Positions 44,218 to 53,733 are shown, numbered from the stretch's first letter. The stretch is 64,000 nucleotides of DNA from Methylobacillus gramineus (GCF_020532675.1 NZ_JAJAVE010000003.1:434001-498000); one strand, 5' to 3'. A program made the numbers and translations. Notes: generated from the sequence alone by a model not told the origin.

Positions 44218-46002
44218 ATGCGTACTCATTACTGCGGTCACCTGAACCGTGAACATATCGGCCAGACAGTTACCCTTTGCGGCTGGGCACATCGCCGTCG
44301 CGACCATGGTGGCGTGATTTTTATTGACCTGCGTGATCGTGAAGGCATGGCGCAGATCGTGATTGATCCTGATACTCCTGCCGCATTTGCACTTGCTGAA
44401 ACGGTACGTAGTGAGTTTGTGCTCAAGGTAGTCTGCAAGGTGCGGGCGCGTCCTGAAGGTACCGTCAATACCAATATCCCAACCGGTGAAGTGGAAATGC
44501 TGGCGACTGAGATCGAGATTCTCAATCCATCGCTCACGCCTCCTTTCATGCTGGATGATGACAACTTGTCGGAAATGGTGCGCCTGGAACATCGCTATAT
44601 TGATTTGCGCCGCCCTGCGATGCAAAAGAACATGATGCTGCGCTATCGTGTAGCCAAAACCCTGCGTGACCATCTCGACAGCAACGGCTTTATCGAAGTT
44701 GAAACGCCGATGCTTACACGTTCCACCCCTGAAGGTGCGCGTGATTACCTGGTGCCATCGCGTGTGCACCACGGTCAGTTCTTTGCTTTGCCACAGTCAC
44801 CACAGCTGTTCAAGCAATTGCTGATGGTGTCGGGTTTTGACCGCTATTTCCAGATTACCAAGTGCTTCCGGGATGAAGACTTGCGTGCTGATCGCCAGCC
44901 TGAATTCACCCAGGTGGATATCGAGACTTCTTTCCTCGGAGAAGAAGAGATCATGAACATCGTCGAAGACATGATCCGCAAGATGTTCAAGAGCGTGCAG
45001 GATATTGACCTGCCCAATCCGTTTCCGCGTATGCCTTTCTCTGAGGCCATGACCCGTTACGGCTCAGACAAGCCGGATATGCGCGTGACACTTGAAATCA
45101 CTGAGCTTTCCGATGTAATGAAAGATGTCGATTTCAAGGTGTTCTCCGGCGCTGCCAATTCAGCCGGTGGTCGTGTAGCAGCGCTGCGCGTGCCTAATGG
45201 TGCGGCTATCAGCCGTTCCGAGATTGACGCTTACACCGAATTCGTCAAGATTTACGGTGCCAAGGGTCTGGCTTATATCAAGATCAATGACATTACCAAG
45301 TTGAATGAAGAGGGCCTGCAAAGCCCTATCGTCAAGAATATTCATGAAACCGCACTGAAAGCCATTATTGAACGCACTGGCGCGCAAAACGGCGACATCG
45401 TGTTCTTCGGTGCCGATAAACTGAAAGTCGTGAACGAAGCTCTGGGCGCATTGCGCCTCAAGGTTGGTCATGATAAGGGCCATGTTGACGGTCGCGCCTG
45501 GGCGCCGCTATGGGTGGTTGATTTCCCCATGTTCGAGCATGATGAGGAAAATGATCGCTGGGTGGCATTGCATCACCCCTTCACATCGCCCAAGGATGGT
45601 CATGAAGACCTGTTGAGCAGCAACCCTGGTGCAGCCTTGTCCAAGGCTTACGATATGGTGCTGAATGGCTGGGAAGTTGGCGGTGGTTCAGTCCGTATCC
45701 ATAAGCAGGAAGTGCAGTCCAAGGTATTCGACGCACTCAAGATCAGCCGGGAGGAAGCGCAGGAGAAATTCGGCTTCCTGCTTGACGCCCTGCAATACGG
45801 CGCACCACCACACGGCGGCCTGGCCTTTGGTTTGGACAGGCTGGTAACCCTGATGGCAGGTGCCGAATCCATCCGTGACGTAATTGCCTTCCCCAAGACA
45901 CAGCGCGCGCAGTGCTTGATGACCAATGCGCCTAATGAAGTGGATGAAAAGCAGCTGCGTGAATTGCATATTCGCGTTCGCCAGCAAAATCCGGCAGGAT
46001 AA
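44218..46002 (+). CDS. aspS: Aspartate-tRNA ligase
   Basis: 594 residues, the usual size of bacterial AspRS. An N-terminal OB-fold anticodon-binding domain ([37 protein letters not shown]) is followed by the class II core with motif 1 around [20 protein letters not shown], motif 2 [20 protein letters not shown] and motif 3 [16 protein letters not shown]. The bacterial GAD insertion lies between (about 290-420). It charges tRNA-Asp; organisms of this group often also carry tRNA-dependent amidotransferase, so a non-discriminating enzyme is possible but cannot be decided here. ATG at 44218 is chosen over TTG at 44209. Confidence 0.97.
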   Translation: MRTHYCGHLNREHIGQTVTLCGWAHRRRDHGGVIFIDLRDREGMAQIVIDPDTPAAFALAETVRSEFVLKVVCKVRARPEGTVNTNIPTGEVEMLATEIEILNPSLTPPFMLDDDNLSEMVRLEHRYIDLRRPAMQKNMMLRYRVAKTLRDHLDSNGFIEVETPMLTRSTPEGARDYLVPSRVHHGQFFALPQSPQLFKQLLMVSGFDRYFQITKCFRDEDLRADRQPEFTQVDIETSFLGEEEIMNIVEDMIRKMFKSVQDIDLPNPFPRMPFSEAMTRYGSDKPDMRVTLEITELSDVMKDVDFKVFSGAANSAGGRVAALRVPNGAAISRSEIDAYTEFVKIYGAKGLAYIKINDITKLNEEGLQSPIVKNIHETALKAIIERTGAQNGDIVFFGADKLKVVNEALGALRLKVGHDKGHVDGRAWAPLWVVDFPMFEHDEENDRWVALHHPFTSPKDGHEDLLSSNPGAALSKAYDMVLNGWEVGGGSVRIHKQEVQSKVFDALKISREEAQEKFGFLLDALQYGAPPHGGLAFGLDRLVTLMAGAESIRDVIAFPKTQRAQCLMTNAPNEVDEKQLRELHIRVRQQNPAG

Positions 46003-46003
46003 A

Positions 46004-46102
46004 ATGAACGCGCACGTGCTGGTGTTGTTGCGCCTTCTGGATGTACTTACTGTACTGTCTGGAAACGCGCGCCTTGCCAGCGCGAGGCGAGTTGGATGTT
46101 GA
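46004..46102 (+). CDS. Possible small leader ORF (32 residues)
   Basis: AGGA stands four bases before an ATG that begins two bases after the aspS stop. The frame encodes a hydrophobic start (MNAHVLVLLRLLDVLTVL) and an Arg-rich end, stopping 7 bp before the apt ATG. Spacing suggests translational coupling between aspS and apt. The region is otherwise unexplained, but 32 codons can arise by chance. Confidence 0.25.
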   Translation: MNAHVLVLLRLLDVLTVLSGNARLASARRVGC

Positions 46103-46109
46103 ATGGGAT

Positions 46110-46640
46110 ATGGATGTGATTAAGTCTCTGATTCGCACGATCCCTGACTATCCCAAGCCAGGTGTCCAGTTCCGTGACATCACCACTTTGCTCAAGGATG
46201 CAGAGGGTTTGCGCCAGGTGGTTGATGCTTTGTATGACCGCTATGTCGGCCTGAAAGTCGATAAAGTTGTTGGCATCGAGTCGCGGGGGTTTATTGTCGG
46301 TGCGGCTGTCGCCTACAAATTGAATGTTGGGTTTGTGCCAGTACGCAAGAAGGGTAAATTGCCTGGAGAGGTGCTGGGACATGACTATGCCTTGGAGTAC
46401 GGCACTGACCGGGTGGAGATTCATAGTGATGCGATCAACCCCAATGAACATATTCTGTTGCTGGATGACTTGATTGCTACTGGTGGGACTGCTGAAGCCG
46501 CGACGGTGCTGATAGAAAAGCTCGGAGGCCATGTGCTGGAGTGCGCTTTCATTATCGGTTTGCCGGATCTTGGCGGCGAGCAGCGCTTACGTGAGTTGGG
46601 ATACAAGACCTTCACGCTGTGCGAGTTTGAGGGCGATTAG
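46110..46640 (+). CDS. apt: Adenine phosphoribosyltransferase
   Basis: 176 residues. Converts adenine and PRPP to AMP in purine salvage. N-terminal SLIRTIPDYPKPGVQFRDIT is diagnostic for Apt, GIESRGFIVGAAVAY is the flexible loop region and ILLLDDLIATGGTAEAA is the PRPP-binding motif. The ATG at 46110 gives the standard length; an in-frame start at 46041 would add 23 atypical residues. The stop overlaps the GTG of the next gene by one base. Confidence 0.95.
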   Translation: MDVIKSLIRTIPDYPKPGVQFRDITTLLKDAEGLRQVVDALYDRYVGLKVDKVVGIESRGFIVGAAVAYKLNVGFVPVRKKGKLPGEVLGHDYALEYGTDRVEIHSDAINPNEHILLLDDLIATGGTAEAATVLIEKLGGHVLECAFIIGLPDLGGEQRLRELGYKTFTLCEFEGD

Positions 46641-47119
46641 TGGAACGTCATCCGCCGGTTTACAAGACGCCGGTTTCCGCACTGGTACTGATTTACACCA
46701 CAGATTTGCAGGTGCTCATCATGGAGCGTGCTGACAAGCCAGGTTACTGGCAGTCTGTTACCGGCAGCCTGGAGGTGCTGGAAAACAGTGAGCTTGAGCA
46801 TCCTATGGAAGCGGCCATTCGTGAGGTCAAGGAAGAAACCGGCCTCAATGCCGCGGATTACACCCTGACGGATTGGCAACTGTCACATGTGTACGAAATA
46901 TACCCTCACTGGCGCTTTCGTTATGCGCCTGGCGTGACAGAAAATACCGAGCATATATTTGGACTGGAATTACCAGCGCCAACCGTTGTCCAACTCGCTG
47001 CCAATGAACATGTGGCTTATGAATGGGTAGACTGGCGCGAGGCAGCAAAGCGTGTATTCTCATGGACAAATGTCGAGGCCCTGCGTCAATTGGGTGAACG
47101 GAATAACTTAACATTGTGA
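46640..47119 (+). CDS. nudB: Dihydroneopterin triphosphate diphosphatase (Nudix)
   Basis: 159 residues, GTG start overlapping the apt stop. The Nudix box is clear (GSLEVLENSE.. with AAIREVKEETGL). The flanks match NudB: YKTPVSALVLIYTTDLQVL, ERADKPGYWQSVTGSLE and HVAYEWVDWREAAKRVF. NudB removes pyrophosphate from dihydroneopterin triphosphate in folate synthesis. Its place after aspS is a known neighbourhood in proteobacteria. Confidence 0.9.
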   Translation: MERHPPVYKTPVSALVLIYTTDLQVLIMERADKPGYWQSVTGSLEVLENSELEHPMEAAIREVKEETGLNAADYTLTDWQLSHVYEIYPHWRFRYAPGVTENTEHIFGLELPAPTVVQLAANEHVAYEWVDWREAAKRVFSWTNVEALRQLGERNNLTL

Positions 47120-47129
47120 AATATCAGTC

Positions 47130-48257
47130 ATGCAAGCAACTCTAGAAAAATCCACCACAGTTACCGCTGAGCCGATCCGGTTTGAGCGTTTTCAGGCCAC
47201 TCAGGAGGCCGAGCTACAGGCGCGCATCATTGCCGCCAAGCAGAAGCTCGGTAACAAGTTGGTGATTCTGGGCCACCATTATCAGCAGGAGAGCGTCTAT
47301 CGCCATGCTGACTATACGGGTGACTCTCTGAAACTGTCACGATTTGCAGGCGAGACCGATGCCCAGTACATCATCTTTCTCGGCGTACATTTCATGGCTG
47401 AAGTGGCAGATATCCTGTCCCGGCCTGAGCAGATTTCCATACTTCCCGATCTCTCTGCAGGTTGCTCAATGGCCGATATGGCCAACCTGGCAAAGGTGGA
47501 GCGTTCAAGGCGTGAGTTATCCAAGGTGCTGGATTTCGATGCAACGATTACGCCTATCACTTACATTAATTCGGCTGCGGATCTCAAGGCCTTCTGCGGG
47601 GAACATGGCGGGATTGTCTGCACGTCGACCAATGCAACTAAAATCATTGAGTGGGGTTTCAAACAGCGCGAAAAAGTATTGTTCTTCCCAGACCAGAATC
47701 TGGGCCGTTGGTCTGGTTACAAGATGGGTATTCCGCTGGAACAAATGCCGGTATGGGATCCTGACTTGCCGATGGGCGGGTTGACCGAAGAACAGATCAA
47801 GAATGCCAGGATTCTCTTGTGGAAAGGCCATTGTGCCGTGCACCAGATGTTCCGCGAGCAGAACATTACGCGCTTCCGTGCCGAGCATCCTGACGGGATT
47901 GTAATTTCTCATCCTGAGGCTCCGTTTGAGGTCTGCTTGAATTCCGATTATGTGGGTTCTACCGAGTATATTCTGAAGACTGTCAGCGACGCGCCAGCCG
48001 GCACACACTGGCTGGTGGGGACTGAGCTTAATCTGGTGAATCGTCTTGCTGAACAAATGAAGCCGCAAGGGAAAGTTGTCCAGTTTATGTCGCACGTGGT
48101 GTGTGAGTGTTCGACCATGGCGCGTATAGACCCGCAGCATTTGGCCTGGACGCTGGAGAATCTGGTGGAAGGAAATGTGGTGAACCGGATCAAGGTGCCG
48201 CAACATGAAGCTGACCTGGCACGCTTGACTTTGCAACGCATGCTGGACGCTTCCTGA
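47130..48257 (+). CDS. nadA: Quinolinate synthase A
   Basis: 375 residues, cytoplasmic iron-sulfur enzyme that condenses iminoaspartate with dihydroxyacetone phosphate in NAD synthesis. Landmarks: VILGHHYQQESVYRHADYTG, LPDLSAGCSMADMA, FCGEHGGIVCTSTNATKI, FFPDQNLGRWSGYK, HPEAPFEV and VQFMSHVVCECSTMARI. The Cys residues expected for the [4Fe-4S] cluster are present. It begins 10 bp after nudB. No nadB or nadC is in the window. Confidence 0.96.
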   Translation: MQATLEKSTTVTAEPIRFERFQATQEAELQARIIAAKQKLGNKLVILGHHYQQESVYRHADYTGDSLKLSRFAGETDAQYIIFLGVHFMAEVADILSRPEQISILPDLSAGCSMADMANLAKVERSRRELSKVLDFDATITPITYINSAADLKAFCGEHGGIVCTSTNATKIIEWGFKQREKVLFFPDQNLGRWSGYKMGIPLEQMPVWDPDLPMGGLTEEQIKNARILLWKGHCAVHQMFREQNITRFRAEHPDGIVISHPEAPFEVCLNSDYVGSTEYILKTVSDAPAGTHWLVGTELNLVNRLAEQMKPQGKVVQFMSHVVCECSTMARIDPQHLAWTLENLVEGNVVNRIKVPQHEADLARLTLQRMLDAS

Positions 48258-48269
48258 TGAGGGGATAGC

Positions 48270-49025
48270 TTGCAGAATGTCCTGCGCATTGCCACCTTTA
48301 ATATCCATAAAGGGGTGACCAGTTTCAACGCTCGCTTTGCGCTGCATGAACAGCGGGAGCTGATTCGCAAGTTGCAGGCGGACATTGTGTTCCTGCAAGA
48401 AGTGCGAGATCAGCACATCAAGCATAGTCGCCGCTTCAGCGCCTGGCCATTGGCTGGCCAGGTTGAATTTCTTGCCGACGCGGTGTGGAAAGATTTTGCC
48501 TACGGCAAAAACTCGGTTTATCCGGCAGGCCATCACGGCAATGCCCTGTTGTCCAAATATCCCATCCTCAAATACGAGAATACCGATATCTCAGCCCATA
48601 GCAGTGAGCAACGCGGCATGCTGCATTGTGAAATTGCGGTGCCAGGCTGGGAGCAGCCACTACATTGCATCTGTGTACACCTGGGTTTGTTTGCCGGCTG
48701 GCGCCGCAAGCAGATCATGACCTTGAGAGACCGTATTCTGGAAGTTGTGCCAGATAAGGCCCCGCTGATCATTGCAGGGGATTTCAATGACTGGAGCATG
48801 TCATCGGGGCGGGAGCTGGTGCATGGTTTACACCTGCATGAGGTGTTCGAGCACCATGGGGGTGGCAAGCCCGCCCGCAGCTTCCCTTCGTTCTTGCCTG
48901 TATTCAGGCTGGATCGTATCTATGTGCGTGGGTTCAGCGTGCGACATGTGGAAGTGCATTCCGGCCCACAATTCGTCAAAGTATCTGATCATGCTGCACT
49001 GACGGCAGTGCTGTTGAGGACATGA
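48270..49025 (+). CDS. Endonuclease/exonuclease/phosphatase family protein
   Basis: 251 residues. EEP-fold metal-dependent phosphodiesterase: ATFNIHKGV at the start, IVFLQEVRDQH for the catalytic Glu, IAGDFNDW for the Asp/Asn pair and KVSDHAAL for the final Asp-His. It has no signal peptide. TTG at 48270 is the likely start, since GAGGGG stands five bases before it and the next internal ATG would remove the first motif. It overlaps clsB by four bases. This pairing with clsB recalls ybhP-clsB of enterobacteria, so a link to phospholipid metabolism is plausible. Confidence 0.88.
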   Translation: MQNVLRIATFNIHKGVTSFNARFALHEQRELIRKLQADIVFLQEVRDQHIKHSRRFSAWPLAGQVEFLADAVWKDFAYGKNSVYPAGHHGNALLSKYPILKYENTDISAHSSEQRGMLHCEIAVPGWEQPLHCICVHLGLFAGWRRKQIMTLRDRILEVVPDKAPLIIAGDFNDWSMSSGRELVHGLHLHEVFEHHGGGKPARSFPSFLPVFRLDRIYVRGFSVRHVEVHSGPQFVKVSDHAALTAVLLRT

Positions 49026-50176
49026 TGCGCTGGGAAGCTGGCAATCGCATTACGCTGCTACGGAACGGGACGGAATTCTTTCCTGCGCTGGAAGCCTCGA
49101 TTGAGGCGGCTGAACATGAGATTTACATCCAGACCTATATCTATGAAATGGATGCCACGGGTATTCGCATCGGGCAGGCATTAAAACGCGCGGCCGCGCG
49201 TGGGGTTGTGGTCAATCTGCTGCTGGATGGGTTTGGCAGTCGTAAATTGTCCCCGGACTATGTGCTGGAGCTGGAAGCGTGCGGGATCAACCTGATGTTC
49301 TATCGCCCCAAGATTTCTGCCTGGTCATTCAAGCGTAGTCGGTTGCGTAGGTTGCACCGAAAAGTGTCGGTATTTGATGGTCAGCATGGCTATGTGGGTG
49401 GCATTAATATCATTGACGACATGAATGTGCCAGGCAAGCTCGATGCGCCTCGGGTTGATTATGCAGTCCGGGTGGAAGGGCCGCTGGTGTTTGCCCTGCA
49501 TGCCAGTGTGCGCAACCTGTGGCGGCGATTGGCTTGGCTGCATCTCAAGCAGGTGCCCGCCCATATTTCATTACCTGCACCCATTGTGATCAGCAACGGT
49601 ATACGTGCCGCTTTTGTGGTGCGCGACAATGTGCTTCACCGGCGCGATATTGAGCGTGCCTATCTCAAGGCCATAGGCAAGGCGCGGACGGAAATTATTA
49701 TTGCGAGCGCCTATTTCGTGCCGGGGAAGAAGTTCAGGCAGGGCTTGATCGAGGCTGCAAAGCGAGGTGTGCGTGTACGACTATTGCTGCAGGGGCGCAT
49801 GGAGTATTGGCTGATGTTTGCTACCCACGAGGTCTACAGTGTGTTCTTGCGCCATGGTATTGAGATTTATGAGTATCGCGCCAGCTTTATGCATAGCAAA
49901 GTGGCGGTGATTGATGGCCGGTGGGCGACCGTTGGTTCATCCAATATTGATCCATTCAGCCTATTACTTGCCCGTGAGGCCAATATCATGGTGCAAGACA
50001 AAGCATTCAATCAGGAGCTCAAAGCCGATCTGGAGCTGGCCATTGCAGAAAAGTCGGTACGGGTTCGTCCTGAGGACTGGTCGCGGCGACATGTATTCAA
50101 GCGCCTGTTTTCCCTGGGTGTATACATGGCGGTGAGGTTGATGATGGGGCTGATAGGCCACCGAGAAAAACATTGA
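49022..50176 (+). CDS. clsB: Cardiolipin synthase B
   Basis: 384 residues, phospholipase D superfamily. Two HKD motifs are complete: HRKVSVFDGQHGYVGGIN (about residue 115) and HSKVAVIDGRWATVGSSNID (about residue 290). The start (WEAGNRITLLRNGTEFFPAL, IYIQTYIYEMDATGIRIGQA) is typical of ClsB, which lacks the N-terminal membrane helices of ClsA. It makes cardiolipin from phosphatidylglycerol. ATG at 49022 overlaps the upstream stop; ATG at 49025 fits the GAGG spacing slightly better. A hydrophobic C-terminal helix (GVYMAVRLMMGLIG) could associate with the membrane. Confidence 0.92.
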   Translation: MMRWEAGNRITLLRNGTEFFPALEASIEAAEHEIYIQTYIYEMDATGIRIGQALKRAAARGVVVNLLLDGFGSRKLSPDYVLELEACGINLMFYRPKISAWSFKRSRLRRLHRKVSVFDGQHGYVGGINIIDDMNVPGKLDAPRVDYAVRVEGPLVFALHASVRNLWRRLAWLHLKQVPAHISLPAPIVISNGIRAAFVVRDNVLHRRDIERAYLKAIGKARTEIIIASAYFVPGKKFRQGLIEAAKRGVRVRLLLQGRMEYWLMFATHEVYSVFLRHGIEIYEYRASFMHSKVAVIDGRWATVGSSNIDPFSLLLAREANIMVQDKAFNQELKADLELAIAEKSVRVRPEDWSRRHVFKRLFSLGVYMAVRLMMGLIGHREKH

Positions 50177-50186
50177 GGAGGCGAAC

Positions 50187-50615
50187 ATGCATGAGTTGCT
50201 GAATATTACCAATGTTGCCAATGTCATTCAGCTCGCAGTCGCTCCTGCCTTTATCCTGACCGGAAGTGGCGCGATGCTGGGTGTGATGGCAGGACGTTTG
50301 GCTCGGGTAGTGGATCGGTTTCGTGACCTGCATCAGTCAGGCGGATGGGATCACGAAAAGAAATCCCTGGAAATGAACATGCTGTTGCGCCGTTCACGCT
50401 GGATCCATTGGGCCATTACGCTTTCGACGATTTCTGCCTTGCTGGTTTGTGTGGTAATTGCTGTGCTGTTTGCGGCAGTTGAAATTGGCTGGAATCCCTC
50501 TCGTATTGTCTCCTTGCTATTTATCTGTGCCATGGCCTCTCTGGTGTTGGGTTTGCTATGCTTCCTTCGTGAAATTGCGCTCTCGACAGGCACCATAGAA
50601 GAACTGAGTGTGTAA
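50187..50615 (+). CDS. DUF2721 membrane protein
   Basis: 142 residues. Three hydrophobic helices (VIQLAVAPAFILTGSGAMLG, WAITLSTISALLVCVVIAVL, VSLLFICAMASLVLGLLCFL) around a basic loop (GRLARVVDRFRDLH; MLLRRSRWIH), the DUF2721 signature. Strong ribosome site (GAGGAGG). Ten base pairs after clsB, so part of the same run. No function is established. Confidence 0.88.
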   Translation: MHELLNITNVANVIQLAVAPAFILTGSGAMLGVMAGRLARVVDRFRDLHQSGGWDHEKKSLEMNMLLRRSRWIHWAITLSTISALLVCVVIAVLFAAVEIGWNPSRIVSLLFICAMASLVLGLLCFLREIALSTGTIEELSV

Positions 50616-50739
50616 TAGATTTCCCAAGTATGCTTGAGTAATGTTCAAGCTATTGTCTTGCTGATGGTCAATAAATCGGCTGGTAAATGCTGCGTTATTT
50701 GAACGCCGTTGATCTATTTGTAATCTTGCAAAATAAAGT

Positions 50740-50788
50740 TATCTTGAGTGGCTGAATAGGATTTATTCCCGACTCCAAGCTCAAGATA
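50740..50788. repeat. Long-range inverted repeat upstream of the c-di-GMP gene
   Basis: TATCTTGAG (50740-50748) and CTCAAGATA (50780-50788) are perfect 9-bp arms around 31 bases, which contain the smaller imperfect dyad GGATTTATTCC. The right arm ends 47 bp before the start codon, so in RNA it would be a leader stem, and in DNA a two-site operator about 40 bp apart. Another dyad (GCTTGA/TCAAGC, 50632-50650) lies closer to the DUF2721 gene. Confidence 0.45.
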
Positions 50789-50835
50789 CCAGCGAATAGA
50801 CCGTAACAACTTAATCCCTGTAAGTGAATTGCACG

Positions 50836-52911
50836 ATGTTAAAAGAGTTTTACGATATTAATTTGGTCATTATCTCTTTGTTAGTCGCCATTTTTGCGTC
50901 TTACACCGCGCTCAATATGGCAGAGCGTATCAGTACAGCGCAAGGTCGGTCTGCCCAATGGTGGCTGATTGGCGGGGCATTCGCCATGGGGGTGGGGATA
51001 TGGTCCATGCACTTTATTGGCATGCTGGCTTTTCAGTTGCCGATGACTCCTTTGGGGTATGACCTGGGAATCACGATAGTTTCTTTAGTGGTGGTCGTGG
51101 CGGTCTCTGGGTTTGCACTTTGGCAGGTGTCTCAAGCTACATTGCCAATGACACGTTTGCTAGCAAGTGCTGTGCTGATGGGACTTGGCGTGGCGGCCAT
51201 GCACTATATCGGTATGGCTGCGATGCGCATGAGCCCAGCACCTACCTATGATCCGGTATTATTTGCCTTATCAATAACCATTGCCATTGGCGCTTCTGGG
51301 GCGGCTTTATGGATCGCTTTCCAATTACGTCATCATGTACCGCATATTATATTGGCACGAATGGCTGCAGCCGTGGTCATGGGGGTTGCTATTTGCGGCA
51401 TGCATTACACTGGGATGGCCGCAGCTGAATTTCCTATTGGCAGTATTTGTCGGGCTGCGAGTAATGGTGGAAACCTGGATGAATTGGCCATCATGGTCGT
51501 GATGGGAGGCAGCGGCATTTTGGTAATTGCCTTACTCATCTCGGTTTTTGATTCCAGGCTGGAAAGCAGGACTGCGGCTTTGGCATTGTCCCTGGAAAAG
51601 GTTAACGCAGAGCTTTTGCAACAGACTTTGCATGACACACTGACAAGATTGCCAAATCGAACATTGCTTGAAGATCGCGTCAGTCAGTCCCTGCATAAAG
51701 CCAGACGTGATAAAGGCAGCTTTTCGCTGATGTTTATTGATATTGATGGTTTCAAGACCATCAATGACTCGCTAGGGCATCATGTCGGCGATACCTTGTT
51801 GGTGGAGGCTGCCGCCCGCTTGCGTAAAATCCTGCGTGCCCAGGACACAGTGGCTCGCGTTGGCGGGGACGAGTTTGTGGTGTTGCTGGACTCGGTGAGG
51901 CCTGAAGATGCTGCCACGGTCGCAGAGAAAGTAGTATTTGCTTTTACCCAGCCTTTTACCAGTAGCGGGCGTGAGTTGAGAGTATCTGCCAGTATAGGGA
52001 TTGCGATGTATCCTGATAATGGCCAGACCTATCGGGAACTGGCCATCAATGCAGATAGCGCCATGTATCACACCAAGCGTTCTGGTAGAAATGGCTACCA
52101 TTTCTTTGAAGCCTCCATGCATATCAATACCCAGAATCGATTGGATATGATGCTGGATTTGCGCGTGGCATTGGAGCAGCAGCAATTTGTACTGTATTAC
52201 CAACCCAAGTTCGATGCAGATAAAGAACATATTGTTGGCGCAGAAGCCTTATTACGCTGGCATCATCCCAAGCTAGGCATGGTGGCACCCGATCAGTTTA
52301 TTTCTCTGGCTGAGAAATCAGGCTTGATTATTCCCATTGGGGATTGGGTGCTGGATCAAGCCTGCCACCAGATGCGCATCTGGTATGACTCAGGGCATAC
52401 TAATTGGAGTATCTCGGTCAACTTGTCGGCCTTACAGTTTGGTCATGAACGTTTACTGGAATTGGTGAAATCTACCCTGATCAAATGGCATTTGCCGGCC
52501 CACTGCTTGACGCTTGAAATCACGGAGTCGACCGCAATGCATAACGTCAAGGCAACACTGGAGATTCTGGATCAAATCTCCAAGCTGGGGGTCAGGATTT
52601 CGATTGATGATTTTGGTACTGGTTATTCCAGCTTGTTGTATCTCAAGCGTTTGCCAGCGCATGAGCTCAAGATAGATCGGGGATTTATTAGTGGACTGGG
52701 CTCAGGTGGTTTTGACGATGGTGCGATTGTGTCAGCGATTATTGCGCTGGGACATACCTTGAATTTCAAGATTGTGGCAGAGGGTGTGGAGACAGAAGCC
52801 CAAAAGACATTCTTGCAGGACTTGGGATGTGATGAACTTCAAGGCTATGGTTTGGGGAAACCCATGTCGGCAGAGCATTTAACAGAGAAATTCGCGAGAC
52901 GAGCAAACTAG
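50836..52911 (+). CDS. MHYT-GGDEF-EAL cyclic-di-GMP protein
   Basis: 691 residues. An MHYT sensor of seven membrane helices (about 5-240) contains MHFIGMLAFQLP, MHYIGMAAMRM and MHYTGMAAAEF, the expected metal-binding repeats. Then a GGDEF domain with intact VGGDEFVVLLD and an inhibitory I-site RAQD five residues before it, and an EAL domain with AEALLRW, LEITEST, IDDFGTGYSSLLYLKRLP and VAEGVETEAQ. Both catalytic motif sets look complete, so it may be bifunctional. The MHYT part probably senses O2, CO or NO. ATG at 50836 is preferred over GTG at 50824. It could link surface attachment to the adhesins of this window. Confidence 0.92.
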   Translation: MLKEFYDINLVIISLLVAIFASYTALNMAERISTAQGRSAQWWLIGGAFAMGVGIWSMHFIGMLAFQLPMTPLGYDLGITIVSLVVVVAVSGFALWQVSQATLPMTRLLASAVLMGLGVAAMHYIGMAAMRMSPAPTYDPVLFALSITIAIGASGAALWIAFQLRHHVPHIILARMAAAVVMGVAICGMHYTGMAAAEFPIGSICRAASNGGNLDELAIMVVMGGSGILVIALLISVFDSRLESRTAALALSLEKVNAELLQQTLHDTLTRLPNRTLLEDRVSQSLHKARRDKGSFSLMFIDIDGFKTINDSLGHHVGDTLLVEAAARLRKILRAQDTVARVGGDEFVVLLDSVRPEDAATVAEKVVFAFTQPFTSSGRELRVSASIGIAMYPDNGQTYRELAINADSAMYHTKRSGRNGYHFFEASMHINTQNRLDMMLDLRVALEQQQFVLYYQPKFDADKEHIVGAEALLRWHHPKLGMVAPDQFISLAEKSGLIIPIGDWVLDQACHQMRIWYDSGHTNWSISVNLSALQFGHERLLELVKSTLIKWHLPAHCLTLEITESTAMHNVKATLEILDQISKLGVRISIDDFGTGYSSLLYLKRLPAHELKIDRGFISGLGSGGFDDGAIVSAIIALGHTLNFKIVAEGVETEAQKTFLQDLGCDELQGYGLGKPMSAEHLTEKFARRAN

Positions 52912-52994
52912 CAGTACTCGGGACATATTGTTTATACTGCCAGTTGCTGGTGCAAGTTAATGCGCTTTTAGAACAATGAATGTAAGGTTTAACA

Positions 52995-53375
52995 ATGCCG
53001 ATTGGAAATATTGCTTTTTTACGTACGCTGGGCGTCATGCTGTTCAGCATGTTGATGTTGTCAGGTTGTGGTGGTTTTAGCCTCTGGCCATTTGGCGGGG
53101 ATGATGAAGTGACCACCTCCAAAGGACCTGCCGGTTCTACCGAATACCAATGTGACAAGGGGCGCAAGTTCTATGTGCGGATGCAGGATGGCGGCAACGT
53201 TGCCTGGCTGATTTTACCTGACCGTGAGGTGGGGCTGAACAAGACCGAAGGTGCCGGGCACTTTAGCAATGGCATTACCACGCTGGCGATAGAGGGCGAC
53301 ACAGCCAAACTGGATGATGGCTATAAACACGAATTTGCCAATTGCAAACTACCGCCAGTCGTGATCAAGAAGTAA
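52995..53375 (+). CDS. MliC-like lipoprotein
   Basis: 126 residues. The signal peptide has the lipobox LSGC, giving an acylated Cys at about residue 25. The mature part (TEYQCDKGRKFYVRMQDGGN, VGLNKTEGAGHFSNGITTLA, EGDTAKLDDGYKHEFANCKL) resembles the MliC/PliC lysozyme-inhibitor fold: two Cys near the ends of a small beta barrel with a YxCd..G start. Such proteins shield peptidoglycan from host or competitor C-type lysozyme. The match is by eye, and a simple hypothetical lipoprotein is the alternative. It ends in a strong hairpin. Confidence 0.65.
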   Translation: MPIGNIAFLRTLGVMLFSMLMLSGCGGFSLWPFGGDDEVTTSKGPAGSTEYQCDKGRKFYVRMQDGGNVAWLILPDREVGLNKTEGAGHFSNGITTLAIEGDTAKLDDGYKHEFANCKLPPVVIKK

Positions 53376-53390
53376 TTATGTTTGAGGGTG

Positions 53391-53419
53391 AAAAAAGCCG
53401 CTGATCAAGCGGCTTTTTT
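53391..53419. terminator. Bidirectional hairpin terminator
   Basis: GCCGCT and AGCGGC around GATCA, flanked by six A on the left and six T on the right. Confidence 0.87.
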
Positions 53420-53733
53420 CGTTTGATAGACTTTTCATTGTCTTAATAAAGATTTCATCTTTTGTGCATGCAGGCCATTAATTTCTTATTAATGTATAGT
53501 GCATGGAATATAGACATAATTAATGCACTGATGTTGTTATATAAACACACATGTTGATTTTGAGAAAATTCACTGTTGTTGGACCAACTTTAGTGCAGTT
53601 TGGGCGCAAATCCCACTTTAAAGATGCGGTTATGATGGCATCAATAAACAATAATATGGCAGTTTTGATGACTCACCTTTCAAGCCATGTCTGAAATAAT
53701 CGTTGAGCAAATTCCTCAGTACAGAAAGTCATA
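53420..53733 (+). promoter_or_regulatory. Control region of the RND efflux operon
   Basis: About 310 bp without a gene, rich in A and T. It holds CATTAAT-TTCTT-ATTAATG (53476-53494), three GTGCAT/TGCAC-type elements, and the perfect 11-mer dyad GTTGGACCAAC (53578-53588). That 11-mer is about 50 bp before TATGAT (53631-53636), a possible -10 lacking a good -35, so the dyad would be near -60. This suggests activator control. Confidence 0.4.

Noticed and set aside
47517-48536. 339-codon minus-strand frame across nadA and the EEP nuclease
   Set aside because: Antisense to two recognised enzymes; no domain, no start signal.
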